Shown: positions 1 through 11,697, numbered from the stretch's first letter. The stretch: 64,000 bases of DNA from Syncephalis plumigaleata (GCA_025201365.1 JAIXMF010000005.1:62001-126000), one strand, 5' to 3'. The notes: generated from the letters alone by a model not told the origin. Numbers and translations: made by a program.

Positions 1-353
1 TCCTCCACCTCTTGATATCGATGCTCATGTTTATTTATTTTCTCCATTTCATGCCCTAGATAATCAATGATATAACCACGTATTAGTGGTTATTCCCATC
101 TAGAATTGTACGTAGGACATTACCTTCTTACGCTCGGCCGCTGCCTCCAATTTAGCTTGAACCTGTTCGGCCGAAAGCTCCCTAATAAAGTCAAAACGTT
201 GTAATTAGATCCATGTGTCGATTGAGACCACTGGACTGCTTACTCCTTCTTTCCGGCCTCTTCCATTTTCTTTACAATGCGGGTAGGTGGCTGGGCCGGC
301 TTTGCATCGGTGAATGGCACCTCAAAGGCTAGAGTGTTGGCAGCTTGGGTCAT
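1..353 (-). CDS. Stathmin-like protein, 5' part of the gene (runs off the left edge)
   Basis: The start codon is at 353 and the first exon is 244-353 (MTQAANTLAFEVPF, then a proline-rich linker and IVKKMEEAGKKE). After an intron, exon 2 (124-181) encodes ELSAEQVQAKLEAAAERKK. After a second intron the left edge reads HEMEKINKHEHRYQEVEE. The order AFEV, then a short linker, LSxExxxxKLEAAxERxKxHE, and a charged helix matches the stathmin domain of animal stathmins, which bind and sequester tubulin dimers. The exon 2/exon 3 junction is one base out of frame for that match, so the sequence or the splice site is imperfect there. The C-terminal half lies outside the window. The stathmin assignment is inference from motif similarity; any other charged coiled-coil protein is the alternative. 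Confidence 0.6.
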
Positions 354-535
354 GTTGAATGAAAGAGCAAAGAAGAAAGCCTACTGAATCCAAGGGGAGA
401 AGCACAGATAATCAGCTGATAGACAAGTAGATACAAAAAGTCACAAATGAGATAGTGGAAGTAAACAAGTAAAGGTAAAAGTGATATAGAAGATGAACTA
501 GTTGGTCGGCGATATCACCGTTTCTGATGGCCCTT

Positions 536-543
536 TATTTATA
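536..543 (-). promoter_or_regulatory. TATA box of the stathmin-like gene
   Basis: On the minus strand the sequence reads TATAAATA inside CATATAAATAAAG, about 185 bases upstream of the start at 353. This is a perfect TATA-box match at a plausible distance if the leader is 100-150 bases long. Confidence 0.45.
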
Positions 544-1403
544 TGGTCGAGTGGTTCATGTATGTCCAAGCGTATTGGTTCACTTCACGTAGACTGACGT
601 AGACATTCGACATGCGGGTGCTTAGAGGTGTAACACATGCTTGCAGCCTGACCATTGCCGCTTCCTTCCTTCCTTTGCGTAGCTCCTTCGACAGATAACG
701 GTAGATGATTGCTGTGTTTCTATAAAAATCGCCAAATGTGTGTTACCGTGTGAGCATGAACAGTGATGGCCATGTACACGACATGTTTCGTGGATGCAAG
801 TATGGCCTTGTGCATTCGTCCATCGTGCACGTCACTTGATCAGAGTTTGACTCGGTAGCTTACGTGCTGTGCTATGTACTAGCTCAACGCTTTCCATACA
901 TTTATGGCATTGGTATTAGCCTTTCTCTCTCTTTCTCTCTCTAATAAACAGATCAGCATATGTGGATAGTATGACAACGACAATGACGATATTAATCTAC
1001 GTAACCATGACTTGATTCAATAATAAGTGCACAGGTATTAAATTTATTCATTTTACCGACATCCAAATACCACTATCATTATGACGAATGTAATCGGGCA
1101 GTTGTATATGAACTATGGTCGTCATATGCTGACAATGTTCATGTGCTAATAAATGGCAATTGCCGAGTTGGTTTATTGTGGTACGCCACGTCATTCTAAA
1201 AAAAACTAGGCGGAGCTAAACCAACCATGCTTCTCTCTGCTTAAAAAGGTTTCGTCATTGAGCTCTCTCTCTCCCAATTGCACACTATATCCAACCAACC
1301 AACCTACCTGTACGCTTTGTGTTTTTCTCATCTACTCTCTCCACCACTACCACTACCACTACTTACTCCTCATCTTGACATTCTTATCACTACCTCACTC
1401 ACT
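544..1403. other. Intergenic region with CT-rich tracts, no gene seen
   Basis: This lies between the divergent stathmin-like and EF-hand genes. It contains TTTCTCTC runs around 920-945 and CT/CCA-rich leader sequence around 1258-1400. No conserved coding frame or RNA gene is evident. The open frame starting near 1258 is a leader artefact. Confidence 0.5.
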
Positions 1404-2412
1404 ATGGCGTATCCTCCACCAAGTAACTACGGTAAGTACGCGTGACACATGTAACTGCTATGCACCCCCTATTGCTAGATTAAGAAGATACTCGCCACTA
1501 CAACTACTAATGTATACAATCCTACTTCTGCAGGTCAAGGTCCTCCAATGGCCATGCAACCACCCGGTGCCCCACCCGGTGCTGATCCACAGCTGTGGTA
1601 CTGGTTCCAAGCTATCGACACGTAAGTGTATGCACGGTGTTGTCGACATAGAACTGCTTGCTAACCCACGCTGAATAGTGATCGAAGCGGCTTCTTGACG
1701 ACAGATGAGTTGCAGCGTGCCTTGGTCAATGGCGACTGGCAACCATTCAACATCGAGACCGTGCGTTTAATGATGAATCTATTCGATAAGGACAACTCTG
1801 GTACAATCAATTTCCACGAGTTCTCTGCTCTCTGGAAATACATCAAGGACTGGCAACAATGCTTCCAAAGCTTTGATCGTGATCGGTCAAACTCGATCGA
1901 TAGTCAGGAATTGAAACAAGCGTTGTATCAGTTCGGCTACAATGTGAGCGATCGTCTAGTCACGCAGACAATCAAGAAATTCGATCGAGGCGGTGAGTAA
2001 CGCGTTATAATCCAACCCTAATACTGGGTGATTTTCTAGACTGATGTATGCTAACATGGGTAGACACACGTGTGCAACTAAATGACATGAAATTGAAACA
2101 ACAAACAGGCAAGGGAACCGTAACGGTAAGTGTAACAGACCTAGTCTAGCTATGCAACAATATGTGTCATTCACGCTATTATCGCTAACGTTGCCATCCT
2201 CCTCTTGCCAGTTCGATAACTTTATCCAGATCTGCGTCACTATAAAGACACTTACGGAAGCATTCCGTGGATTCGACACCAACGGCACGGGCTGGATACA
2301 AATCAACTATGAACAAGTAAGTAGTAGGCACGAGTGTCTTCATCATTAATAGGTTCTAAACTAAAACATTCCTATCTAGTTCCTTGAGCTTGTGATTAAC
2401 AATCGCCGCTAA
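1404..2412 (+). CDS. Penta-EF-hand calcium-binding protein (ALG-2/Pef1 type), copy A
   Basis: Six exons: 1404-1431, 1534-1621, 1679-1992, 2109-2125, 2212-2316 and 2380-2412. A short Pro/Gly/Gln-rich N-terminus (MAYPPPSNYGQGPP) precedes five EF-hand segments. EF1 is WFQAIDTDRSGFLTTDEL, EF2 contains LFDKDNSGTINFHEF, EF3 contains SFDRDRSNSIDSQEL, EF4 is degenerate (KFDRGGKGTVTFDNF) and EF5 contains FDTNGTGWIQINYEQ, followed by FLELVINNRR. This is the layout of the penta-EF-hand family (ALG-2, sorcin, peflin, yeast Pef1), which dimerises through EF5 and links calcium to membrane and trafficking adaptors. EF1-EF3 carry plausible ligand residues. A second acceptor at 2063 would add 15 in-frame residues before exon 4. 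A near-identical gene lies tail to tail at 2589-3610. Confidence 0.9.
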
Positions 2413-2588
2413 ATCCTGTGTTTATTTCATAAAATGAATAAAGAGTATATGGATTCATAGGCTAATGGACAATGCTACACTAAGCAAGAACAAAAAAGAA
2501 ACACCTATCATCATCATTGCTACATATTCAATGAATCTTGTCACATTTATTGTTGTAAATGGGTTGAATGCACATAATCTTGAGGCGT

Positions 2589-3610
2589 TTAACGGTTATT
2601 GATGACCAATTCCAAAAACTATAAAGTCACATACGTACATACATATACACATAGATGTGAATGAGTTAAAGTAAAGGGAAATGCACACTTTCTAGTCAAC
2701 TTACCTGTTCATAGCTGATATACACCCAGCCAACACCATCTTTGTCGAATTTACGGAATGCTTCTGTAAGTGTCTTTACAGTGACGCACGCTTGAATAAA
2801 GTTATCGAACTAGGATTGAATAGCGTATTAGTACATGATTTATGGGATCATTCATTCATTCGCTTACCGTTACCGTGCCTCGACCTAGTAAGTAGCATGA
2901 ATATCATTTGATTAGTCCGCTTGTAGATACATGGCAGTTAAACGAGAGTAGACACTCACCATGCTTATCATATCGTGTAATCATCATTTGAATCATACGG
3001 TCATTCAAATTGTATCCAAATGTCAACAATGCCTGCTTCATCTCATTACAATCGATGGTGCCCGAACGATCCGTGTCGAATGACTGGAAGCAGCGTTTCC
3101 AATCCTCGATATACTTCCATAAACCGGCAAATTCGTTAAAGCCGATACGTCCATCGTTGTTAACATCAAAGAGATTCATCATCAGACGCACTGTCTCAAT
3201 ATTGAACGGTTGCCAGTCACCATTGACCAAGGCTTGTTGCAATTCGTCGCAGGTAAGTTCACCGCTACCATCTCTGTATAGCGTGTATATGAGTAGAAGC
3301 GAGAGTGATAATGGTTAGTGATATGTTTGTTGGAGGTAGGTATACGATTACGCTGCATTGTCACTTACATATCAATTGCCTTGAACCACTGCCATAATTG
3401 CGGGTCAGCACCAGCGGGTGGACGAGGTGGGCCCCAACTTCCGTGTCCTGTAACCAATAAGATTAGATCGAGTAAGTGCAAACAAAAGCAGCCCGAATGG
3501 AGTGCTTGGATATACGAACCACCAGGATTATTGGGTGGATAGGCATTTTGTTGTGGTGGATAACCGCCTGGAGGAGGGGCATTGTAGCCGGAATAACCGT
3601 AGCCTGACAT
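2589..3610 (-). CDS. Penta-EF-hand calcium-binding protein, copy B (inverted paralogue)
   Basis: The gene starts at 3610 with MSGYGYSGYNAPPPGGYPP, a longer Pro/Gly/Tyr-rich tail than copy A. Introns sit at the same places as in copy A, including the 17-base micro-exon (GRGTVT) and the last 30-base exon FLELVINNR-stop (2589-2618). EF loops seen include IDGSGELTCDEL, FDVNNDGRIGFNEF, FDTDRSGTIDCNEM and FDKDGVGWVYISYEQ. The blocks ALVNGDWQPFNIETVRLMM and FDNFIQ are shared with copy A, so the pair is a tandem inverted duplication with divergent N-termini. The 3' ends are 176 bases apart. Known family members act as homo- or heterodimers, so the two could pair; that is inference. Confidence 0.9.
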
Positions 3611-3945
3611 AGAGCGAACGAGCGAGCAAGTGCAATCGAGAGTGGATGTGGCGAGAAAGGAAGTGAGATAGATAGGTAAATAGATAGAGAGAGGAGTAAG
3701 CAAGATGAGAGGGCTAGAGAATAAACAATATGAAGGACACGCACACACACACAGATCGTGGAGTCAAGAAGTGAAGGAGTGGATTGAGACGACGCTCGTT
3801 CTTTAAACGGGAAGAAGGTGTGAATAATGAGATGAATTGGAGACGGGTAAGCTCAATGGTTTTTGACAACATATCAGCTCCAATCAACGCATATTACAAG
3901 TGCCAAGAGTATCTACCTAATGTCTACATTGTGCAGCACTACCTA

Positions 3946-4480
3946 CAGGCTTTTTCCATCCAATTTGCGTAGTTAGCCTTCTGATTTATGAATAAATGAT
4001 ATTTAACACTTACAATACCTGTATTTTGGGGTGTAGATAGCGATAACTATCACGGATGAATTGTTTTTTGTTGTTTGGTTCCCTCTTGATCTTGCTCATC
4101 ATTGCTTGAACGTTTAGAAGGAACGGTACTTCGTCAAATTGTGTTGGAATACCTTTCCATCCGAACACTGTGGATAATCTGAATGAAGTTCAGACATGCT
4201 GCCATATCACGATTCCATACACGATAATCAATAGCTACTTGTAAGTACATGAATGGCAATATCCAACTATACTAGTATACTTGTATCATCTACCTTATAG
4301 AATGATGATAGTTATCGCTATCAATGAATGATCCATTACTAATACTGAATTGTTATTATTATCGTGCTGTGTTAATTGGCATTTCTATGATGATAATGGT
4401 GTTAACAATTGTGTTAATCTATTTATTAGTAAACTGCAAATGTTAAAGGATAAATGCGCAAATTGGATGGAAAAACACTG
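3946..4480 (-). mobile_element. TIR element copy 1: deletion derivative of a Fanzor-bearing Tc1/mariner-like transposon
   Basis: The 535-base element is flanked by TA on both sides (3944-3945 and 4481-4482). The ends are inverted repeats: the left end reads CAGGCTTTTTCCATCC and the right end, on the minus strand, reads CAGTGTTTTTCCATCC. Both continue AATTTGCG. TA duplication plus a CAG-starting TIR is typical of Tc1/mariner elements. Read on the minus strand it matches copy 2 (22639-23238) over nearly its whole length, including the internal junction between 5'-end sequence and Fanzor 3' sequence. It has no transposase and must be non-autonomous. A GATAG/CTATC hairpin lies at 4036-4051, about 90 bases inside the Fanzor-proximal end, and the same palindrome recurs near 4305-4320. 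Confidence 0.8.
4090..4255 (-). pseudogene. Fanzor C-terminal remnant (RuvC-III motif)
   Basis: On the minus strand the translation reads IDYRVWNRDMAACLNFIQII followed by a short tail. The RD-x-x-A-A-x-L-N core is the RuvC-III motif of TnpB/Fanzor nucleases, with the catalytic aspartate after arginine. All upstream domains (wedge, REC, RuvC-I/II) are absent, so this is a fragment carried by a non-autonomous element and not a gene. Confidence 0.65.
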
Positions 4481-4818
4481 TATTGTGCGCCAATTATCTA
4501 ATATTATAAATGCTCATTCATTTATCTATCTATTAATTAATTTCTATATCGATACACTTAACGTAATATTTAGAAACCACATGGATGTCCTTGTATGACT
4601 TGTTAATGGCCATGCGATTAATTGCCAAACACATCTTGTTTAATATACTGGTTTACATAAATGCCTCAGGATATCGCATATTACCCTTGTATTCTTAACC
4701 GGATTGCCATCCAATATAAACAATCGCTTTTCTGCCAACAGCGACAACGAATGACCACACTTCCCTTTCTCTCCTATTAATTTCGATCCTTCCATTTATC
4801 TATTCTTTTCCTATAAAC

Positions 4819-6742
4819 ATGGTTGATAGTATGATAGTCAACTTCATTTATATTACTCTATCTCTGTTATATTTGCAAGTACCAGCCTTTGCACGCGTTA
4901 GCTTGAATGTGGGCCATGACCGTCACCTCTATACGACTCAAGATGTTTTTTCCACTGAGCCTGACAAGTACGCCATCAAAGGTGTACTAGTGATGCTAGG
5001 ATTTGATGCAACAACCAGATGCAAGTTAGTATATCCCAAGGCCAACTTCACTGAGCCATTCATCAATTTGACGTTAAGCGGCTACGAAAATGCCCACTCA
5101 GTCGTTCCCGCTGTTACTGCGGCAAGTGCAAGACAAGCCGGCTGTCGAACTATTACAGATGTAAGTTATGGCTTATCCCGTTTATCGTCTAGATAGTGTC
5201 TAAATTTTGGGATGTACAGGTAGGTGTGGCCGTTGACATGCTTAGTAGATCGTTGAAAACCGCAGATGGTCCAAAGTTCAATGTATTGCTTTATCTCCTG
5301 GATCCATCCTATGGCCCTGCCGCTGGATCGCCATATACCTCTTATTACATAGACAACGAAACTGTCATCCCCGATGGCTATCCACCATTTACATTGGCCT
5401 TATTGGCCTATGGAAATATACTCGATGATCAGCAACAACCTAGAACATACACAACTCCAATCATGGTCGAATTAGAAGAAGGTAGCGAGGCATAATCATT
5501 CGATAGTAAGCGATTACACATTTACTAATACTCGATTGTTCTTTATTGTTATAGAGGCCGGTATATGGAACGATATGAACTTTTCCATGACGAATAGCGT
5601 TTTCAGAATACTCATGCTGGTTATTATGGTTTACTTTGTCGTCCGAAGTACAATCGTGCTATTCAAGATACGGGGATGCATCAAAACAATACCGGGAAAA
5701 CGACTGGCTGCCTTTCTATTATCATTTTTGGGATTGATATGTAAGAAGTTGATATTCGATAATGATCATTATTATATAGCGCTAACCAGTAATAAATACA
5801 ATCCTTGCAGGTTTACTCGTTAAACATTTTCATGGCCATTTCTCCGTGTATGATTATTACCTTGGTGTTGTATCTCAAGTCTCTATTGTCTAGCACACAC
5901 TGCTTTCTTTTAGTATGGTAAGTCTATCGGAAATCACAGTCTAACTGTCGAGTATTCATGCCAAATAATCGTGACACTAGGTATGATCTCATTGCGAAAA
6001 TCCACACCAACAAAGCAAAAAAGGTGTTGCCCTATATTATTTGGACAGTATGTACCGTGTATTTACTTCAGACCATACTGATCATTGCAAGAGACTCGAA
6101 TAATAATATACCCGCCGTTATTTCGATGGCATTCAGAATCATACTGCCTACAGTTATGCTAACGCTAACCACTTTATTTGTATACTTCGGTAAGTTATTA
6201 TTATTATCATAACTAGTAGTAGTTAGCATTGTATCACTTACTGATATGCACGACATTTAGGTGTAATCGTATGGAAGAATAGAGGCACGCTTAGTTCGAA
6301 TAGAGAAGTTTATAACACACTAACTCAGGTGCGTATTGAGCAGAACGTTGTTCATTCAATCTTCAGAGAATAACAGTTGTCATTATTAGATGACGGGAAT
6401 ATGTATGCTTTTCGCGTTGAGCCTTATTATGGCTTGCTTAACCTGGTTCTTCATATGGTATCGCACTTGGGATTATCAGCCTATCTTTTTCTTTTTGTAC
6501 AACTCACTCAAGAAGTTATCTCGAATAATACGCGGTTGTGCCATGGCTCTAACCTTAGACACGTATATGAGAAAGTGTGAAAACTTACCCACCATCGAGG
6601 ATAAATCATCTACTATCGCATGTAACGATTCTACGGAAACTGAATCTAGTAACAAAAATACGCTTACTCTTGTCATACATAGCAACGAACTTGCATCAGT
6701 ATGCATTCCTTATACTCTGGATCACCCATTGATCCTAACATG
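4819..6742 (+). CDS. Receptor-like multi-pass membrane protein with N-terminal luminal domain
   Basis: Seven or so exons. The start at 4819 gives a signal peptide (MVDSMIVNFIYITLSLLYLQ). A luminal domain of about 220 residues follows, with possible N-glycosylation sites (NFTEPF, NLTLSG) and two cysteines. Next come several hydrophobic helices (FRILMLVIMVYFVV, LAAFLLSFLGLI, VLPYIIWTVCTVYLL, MLTLTTLFVYFG, MLFALSLIMACLTWF, IFFFLYNSL) and a hydrophilic cytoplasmic tail ending at 6742. The layout of signal peptide, ectodomain, about seven TM helices and tail is that of a surface receptor or GOST-like protein. I do not recognise a named family. Exon joins at 5820-5975 are uncertain. It converges with the neurochondrin gene, 72 bases apart. 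Confidence 0.65.
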
Positions 6743-6814
6743 AGAACACCACCATCAGTCAGTCAGCATCAAATAAGCTAGATATGCTATTTTGCTATAT
6801 TATCACTTGTTTAT

Positions 6815-9075
6815 TCATTTATTTTGTTTATGAAGAAAGATGATCGCATCGAGTAATGCTTGACGCTCTTCCACTGACGTTACGCCTGGCAGTATGCCTG
6901 CCAATTGAGTATCGGCAGCATTGCTCTTTTCCAATGTATCAACAAGTATGTCCGACCAGTCGATCTGAAGTGCCGCCATTAATACGTCAAGACACGGTGT
7001 CGCTTGACGAATAAACTGACGCGCTACCCGTTTATTCCTCGTGACTTCATCTTTACTGGTCATCCATTCACGAGCAACCCATCTTCCTAGTTGAGTGGTG
7101 CCTTGTACATTAGCAAACGTTTCCCGAATGATCGGCTGGGACATGCAATGAATCACGGCAGGACACAGCCAACCTGCTATTGATGCCACATCCAAATCCG
7201 CTTCATTTTCCTGTTTTACTTCTTCTTTTACGCGTGCTGGCGTCAGTAGCTGAATCCATGCTGGTATTAAACAAACCGCGCTAACATGCATCGACTCATC
7301 CTCTGCTAGCCAGGTGCAAATGGCACGCAAACTTGCCAGTATTATATTATCACGTAATGCCTCCTCCACCGATTGTTTCTACCATATAGATATTATCTCA
7401 AATTAATAAATATAGACTGTATAGATTACACACACGGGCATGTGTGTGTGTGTATATACGCGATTCACTTCTTACCGTCAATTGATCGTCTAGAAATGCC
7501 AAAACTGCTTCAAATGTTTCATGAAGTGTTTTCTGCAGCTGTAACACTTGATCGATATTGAATACGCCCACATTCCATGTTTGCTCACTAGATGACGTGG
7601 TATTCTCGTCGTTTTCAATGGCATCCAGTGCAGTGGCAAAAAAGTGAATCGTATGCTCTAGTACACCGAAGCACGCGGGTAATAAACGTTCAAATCGCTT
7701 CGACTTTGTCTCCACCTCGGCTACCGTCGCTGTTGGTTGATTTCGTAGTAATGCTAACTCGTCTACACCCAATCTAGCCTCGATACTGGCTAATCTCACG
7801 CTTAATGATGCAAGTTGCGTAGATGACATACTCGCTTCATTTTCATTTACTACTTCGCCACTAGTGGCTGGCATATACAGCCAGTCGTGTCCGAAATGAT
7901 ACATCATACTTGCCTCCAATTGTATGGCATTATCGCGTACCTCCGAAGCTATGCATTTATTAATAATAGTCATATATTGTCTTATTAGTGCACCTACCTG
8001 ATTTACTAGCAAGTACCTGTACTAATAGTGACTTTAATGAATGAACAAACTTGTTATACGCATTCTTATCTGTATTGACTAATCGAATGATCTGACAGCA
8101 ACAATAACAACGACAATTAGTAATTAGTCAACTATTAATGCATACTAAACTAGAACACGTACTGCAGCTGGAACTGATGCCATTACTGTTGTCAATAGGT
8201 TTAATCCATCGAGTTTATGCTTATCCGCTCGTTGCACGCTAACCTCCGTAATCCATGGTAGACAGCGGCATAGAAACTCTGCCACACGTGCAGCATCTCG
8301 ACCTGACTTTCTATCCAGATAAGTAGTTGAGAGTAAACTTTGCTGCAACACTTGAATGGCTTGTTGAGATACAGTATCTGTGATAGCAGCAGCAGCAACA
8401 GCAGCAGCATTTATTAGTAGATTATACGCCATTTCATCGTCGTTGCTCATTCATACCGGATCCATTTATCCATTGCTCCATAACAGATTCATACACGCTT
8501 TGATGCCACATCCATCGAGCGCCTTGTTCTATGGTTGCCACCCGCGAGAATAACTCTAATATATCATTGCGCGTTTCTTCCGCCTGTTCTCCTTCGCTAA
8601 TGATGCATGAATGATCAGATATACTATGCAATTTATCATGGAGCACCTACCAGTTAGCAGAGCATAAGCCACGATGGTATATGCGTGAGCATCGAACGTT
8701 CCTTCAATAGGTCAGGATCGGCTCGGGCGAAAAAGGTCAATACGTGAATGGCGAGCGAACGCATCAATGCAGCATCGTCTCCTTTATCTTAAGAAAAGAA
8801 AGACATTATATTAGCATTATATCCATAGTGTTTCCTTCTTCCTTTCTTTACGAACAACACGTACTTGAATGTAGTAATCGTTCAATAAATGTGTCGTCTA
8901 TATGCGAGAAGCTGATATTAACCTGCTGTTGATTGGTAGCCTCGAGAAGACGAGGCAACATTAATAATGCTACAAAACGTTCCTCGTCACTATTGGCAGA
9001 CTGTAACATATCTAGACAGCGTTGTAGTTCTGCCGACAACACTGTTGAATTCGTTCCTGCAATATCGTCACTCAT
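6815..9075 (-). CDS. Neurochondrin family protein
   Basis: The start is at 9075. The N-terminal exon reads LQRCLDMLQSANSDEERFVA then LLMLPRLLEATNQQQ, matching the opening helices of neurochondrin (leading leucine-rich helical pair, SDEE, F-ALL). Later exons have the same alpha-helical repeat character: LMRSLAIHVLTFFARADPDL, NDILELFSRVATIEQGARW, AQ- and Leu-rich segments, and a C-terminal exon 6815-7369 ending FLHKQNK. Neurochondrin is an armadillo-like scaffold known mainly from animals and some fungi and plants; its function in fungi is poorly defined. A single-base frame break lies near 8440. The upstream region is shared with divergent SRP68. Confidence 0.7.
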
Positions 9076-9234
9076 TCTGGACTATATGCGAATAGAGAAA
9101 GGGCGGTGTAATGGAGTAGAAGAGGAAAAGGACAAACAATTAGCTTGTTAAACTACGCACTTTATTACGACCTTTCGTCTCTAGTTTGATCTCGTTCGCT
9201 TTTACTTCCTTTAACCCGTATAGCACTTTTCACC

Positions 9235-11697
9235 ATGTCCACTACAGAACCTATGGATACGCCTGACGTAGTCATGGCCACCGAGTCCGAGCCAGTCATC
9301 TTTGAATTCGATAGTATGTGTGTTACTCTTCTTTAGACTGCACTGAACACTACCACTGACATTTGACTTTACACAGTATTATCTTTTGTTTATGAGGCAC
9401 GCAACACGTATGGATTAAGGCATGAAGACTATCAGCGGTATCGGTGAGTTATTTGTAGCTGGAGAGTGTGTAAAGATGGATTAATGGATGTCACTGAGAG
9501 TAGCCAATATTGCGCGCGTAAATTGCAACGACTTCGCAAATCGCTCTCTTTCGTACAAACAAAAGGACGTAAATTCCATAAACGACCGGTGGAAGAGGAT
9601 GTATTAACGGATGTACGGTAAGTATGCAGGTATACTATACGCTAACTCGTATTAACGCATCGAGGATAGTTTCTTGGAGGTGGCACTTGTTGACTGTGAA
9701 CGAGCATGGTCAACTGCCATGGAGTTGAAGGTGTACGCACGCGATGAACCACGCAAGCAATATCATATGATTCGTCGTTTACGTAAAGCAGCGAAACTGG
9801 CCCATGAATTCGCAGTACTATGCGATGCTAAAACTGGTCGAGTTGATGTGCGTACATCATTGGACGCTAAGGTATGTCCAACTATCATGAAGCTATTTCA
9901 TGCGTAATGACTGATATATACGAATATATCCCATGAAGGCATATGCAGCATGGCTAGATGGTATACTTCACATTGAGTTACGAGCATGGCAAACAGCCTT
10001 GAATCAATTGACGATGGCCGGGTAAGTATCCGTTAGTTTGATGCTACATTCTCTTACTTACTTGTTTACATATTTGTTTGTTTGCTGTAGAGTAATTTAT
10101 GATAAAATGGCACAAACCGGCACTGCCTACCAGGAGAATCTCTGCCAAGCGATGGTAGATCAGATTGATCCCAATATACGTTTATGCATTTATCATCTGC
10201 GAATGAAGGAGGGCGACCGTGAAGTAAAAGCACGTCATGCAGCAGCAGCATCTCGCTTACCAGAGTTAAATCAGTTGCAAGCTCGTAAATCCGTAAGTCA
10301 TTAGTAATGCCTGTAGATATACGACTAATAATGCTTCTGCTTGTAGGATGATGCTACAACAACAACAACAACAACATCCACATCAGATGTTAAAGACACT
10401 ATTGAATGGCGTGGTCATACGATACCCATTACAAATGAAGAACTTTACGCGGCCATGAACTATGTTCGGGAGATGGAGGATCAGTTAGACACTAGCCACA
10501 TTAGTACTACTACTAAAGAGGATGTCACCACTATCATTATGGATGCTTACAGTTCTGTACTAACGGCATATACACGTTTAGAGCGTATTGCTCGACGATT
10601 AGTAAAAGAGGATAAGGCAAGTGGCATGATACGCTTAAGTGTATGCTCAACGTATTAACTACTTTCTTTAGACGTCATCAGCCAAGATACGCTCATCGAA
10701 ATCGGAGCAGCGTAGTTTGGCACTACGCCGTATTTATGACTTTGCCATTTACCATCGACTACAGCATACTATTCAGCGTCAGAATACGTTGATGGCAGCA
10801 AATGCTCATCGCTTAAGGCTACAACAATCAAGTGTGGCTGCGAAACTACTTGGTAAAAAGATCAAGTGGAGTCAGATTATTAAACAGCAAAGCCGTATTG
10901 TTGATGTAAGCAAATTGTAGCAGAATTATTACCATCAATCTCATTGATATATACATGATAATTCTAGTATGTTCATATCATTCTGCGCTTACCTTCGGTC
11001 AAGGATGATATTGCATTAAGCCAAGAAGTAGAGGCGGCCATTCAATTTTATCGAGCTATTCTGTAAGTGATACCGCCGTTCAAAAATGATGCATACTCGT
11101 TCTAATGCGAGTGCAGTTGTCAATACACAATAGAAGCATACGCTCAAGAACAACGATTCCGCGAGGCATTCGCCTTGATTGACCGTGTACGAGATTATCT
11201 ACGTCAAGCAAGCAGCAATAAAGGAGAGACTACGCATGATGATACTTTATTCTCTGCAACAGCTTTGCATGAAGCTGAACAATCTATCCAGGCCTTGCAG
11301 TTACGCTTACATGCTGCGTGGACACGTCATGAAGATCATGTAAACTCGAATATATCCGATAAAATGGCATCATTATCTGTACAAGATGAATCAGCAACGA
11401 CAGCATCGTCATCATCATCTACAGCCATAACAAACAAGGTAAGCAAGGAGTAATCAATGTAGTCACCAGCTAATTAACTAACTTACTATTGAATGCAATG
11501 ACGCTACACGTACACAGAAACCTACCATAACAGGTCCTACTTTCCCACCGGCTATTCAACCCATCGCTGTGAAACCGGTATTCTTCGATCTAGCGCTCAA
11601 CTTCATTGACTATGACACGGATACTATTGCAACTAAGGGAGGCAAGAAAGGACAAGGGCTATCAGGCTTGCTAGGTGGTCTATGGGGCCGTAAATAA
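9235..11697 (+). CDS. SRP68: Signal recognition particle subunit SRP68
   Basis: The start at 9235 gives MSTTEPMDTPDVVMATESEP. About ten exons follow, separated by introns of 50-100 bases. Diagnostic segments are LRKSLSFVQTKGRKFHKRPV, LVDCERAWSTAMELK, EPRKQYHMIRRLRKAAKLA, AYAAWLDGILHIELRAWQTA and DQIDPNIRLCIYHL. These match, in order, the N-terminal tetratricopeptide-like RNA-binding domain of SRP68. The C-terminus FFDLALNFIDYDTDTIATKG then GLSGLLGGLWGRK matches the SRP72-binding end of the family. The protein binds SRP RNA and pairs with SRP72 in co-translational ER targeting. Length is about 590 residues, as usual for the family. Confidence 0.92.
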
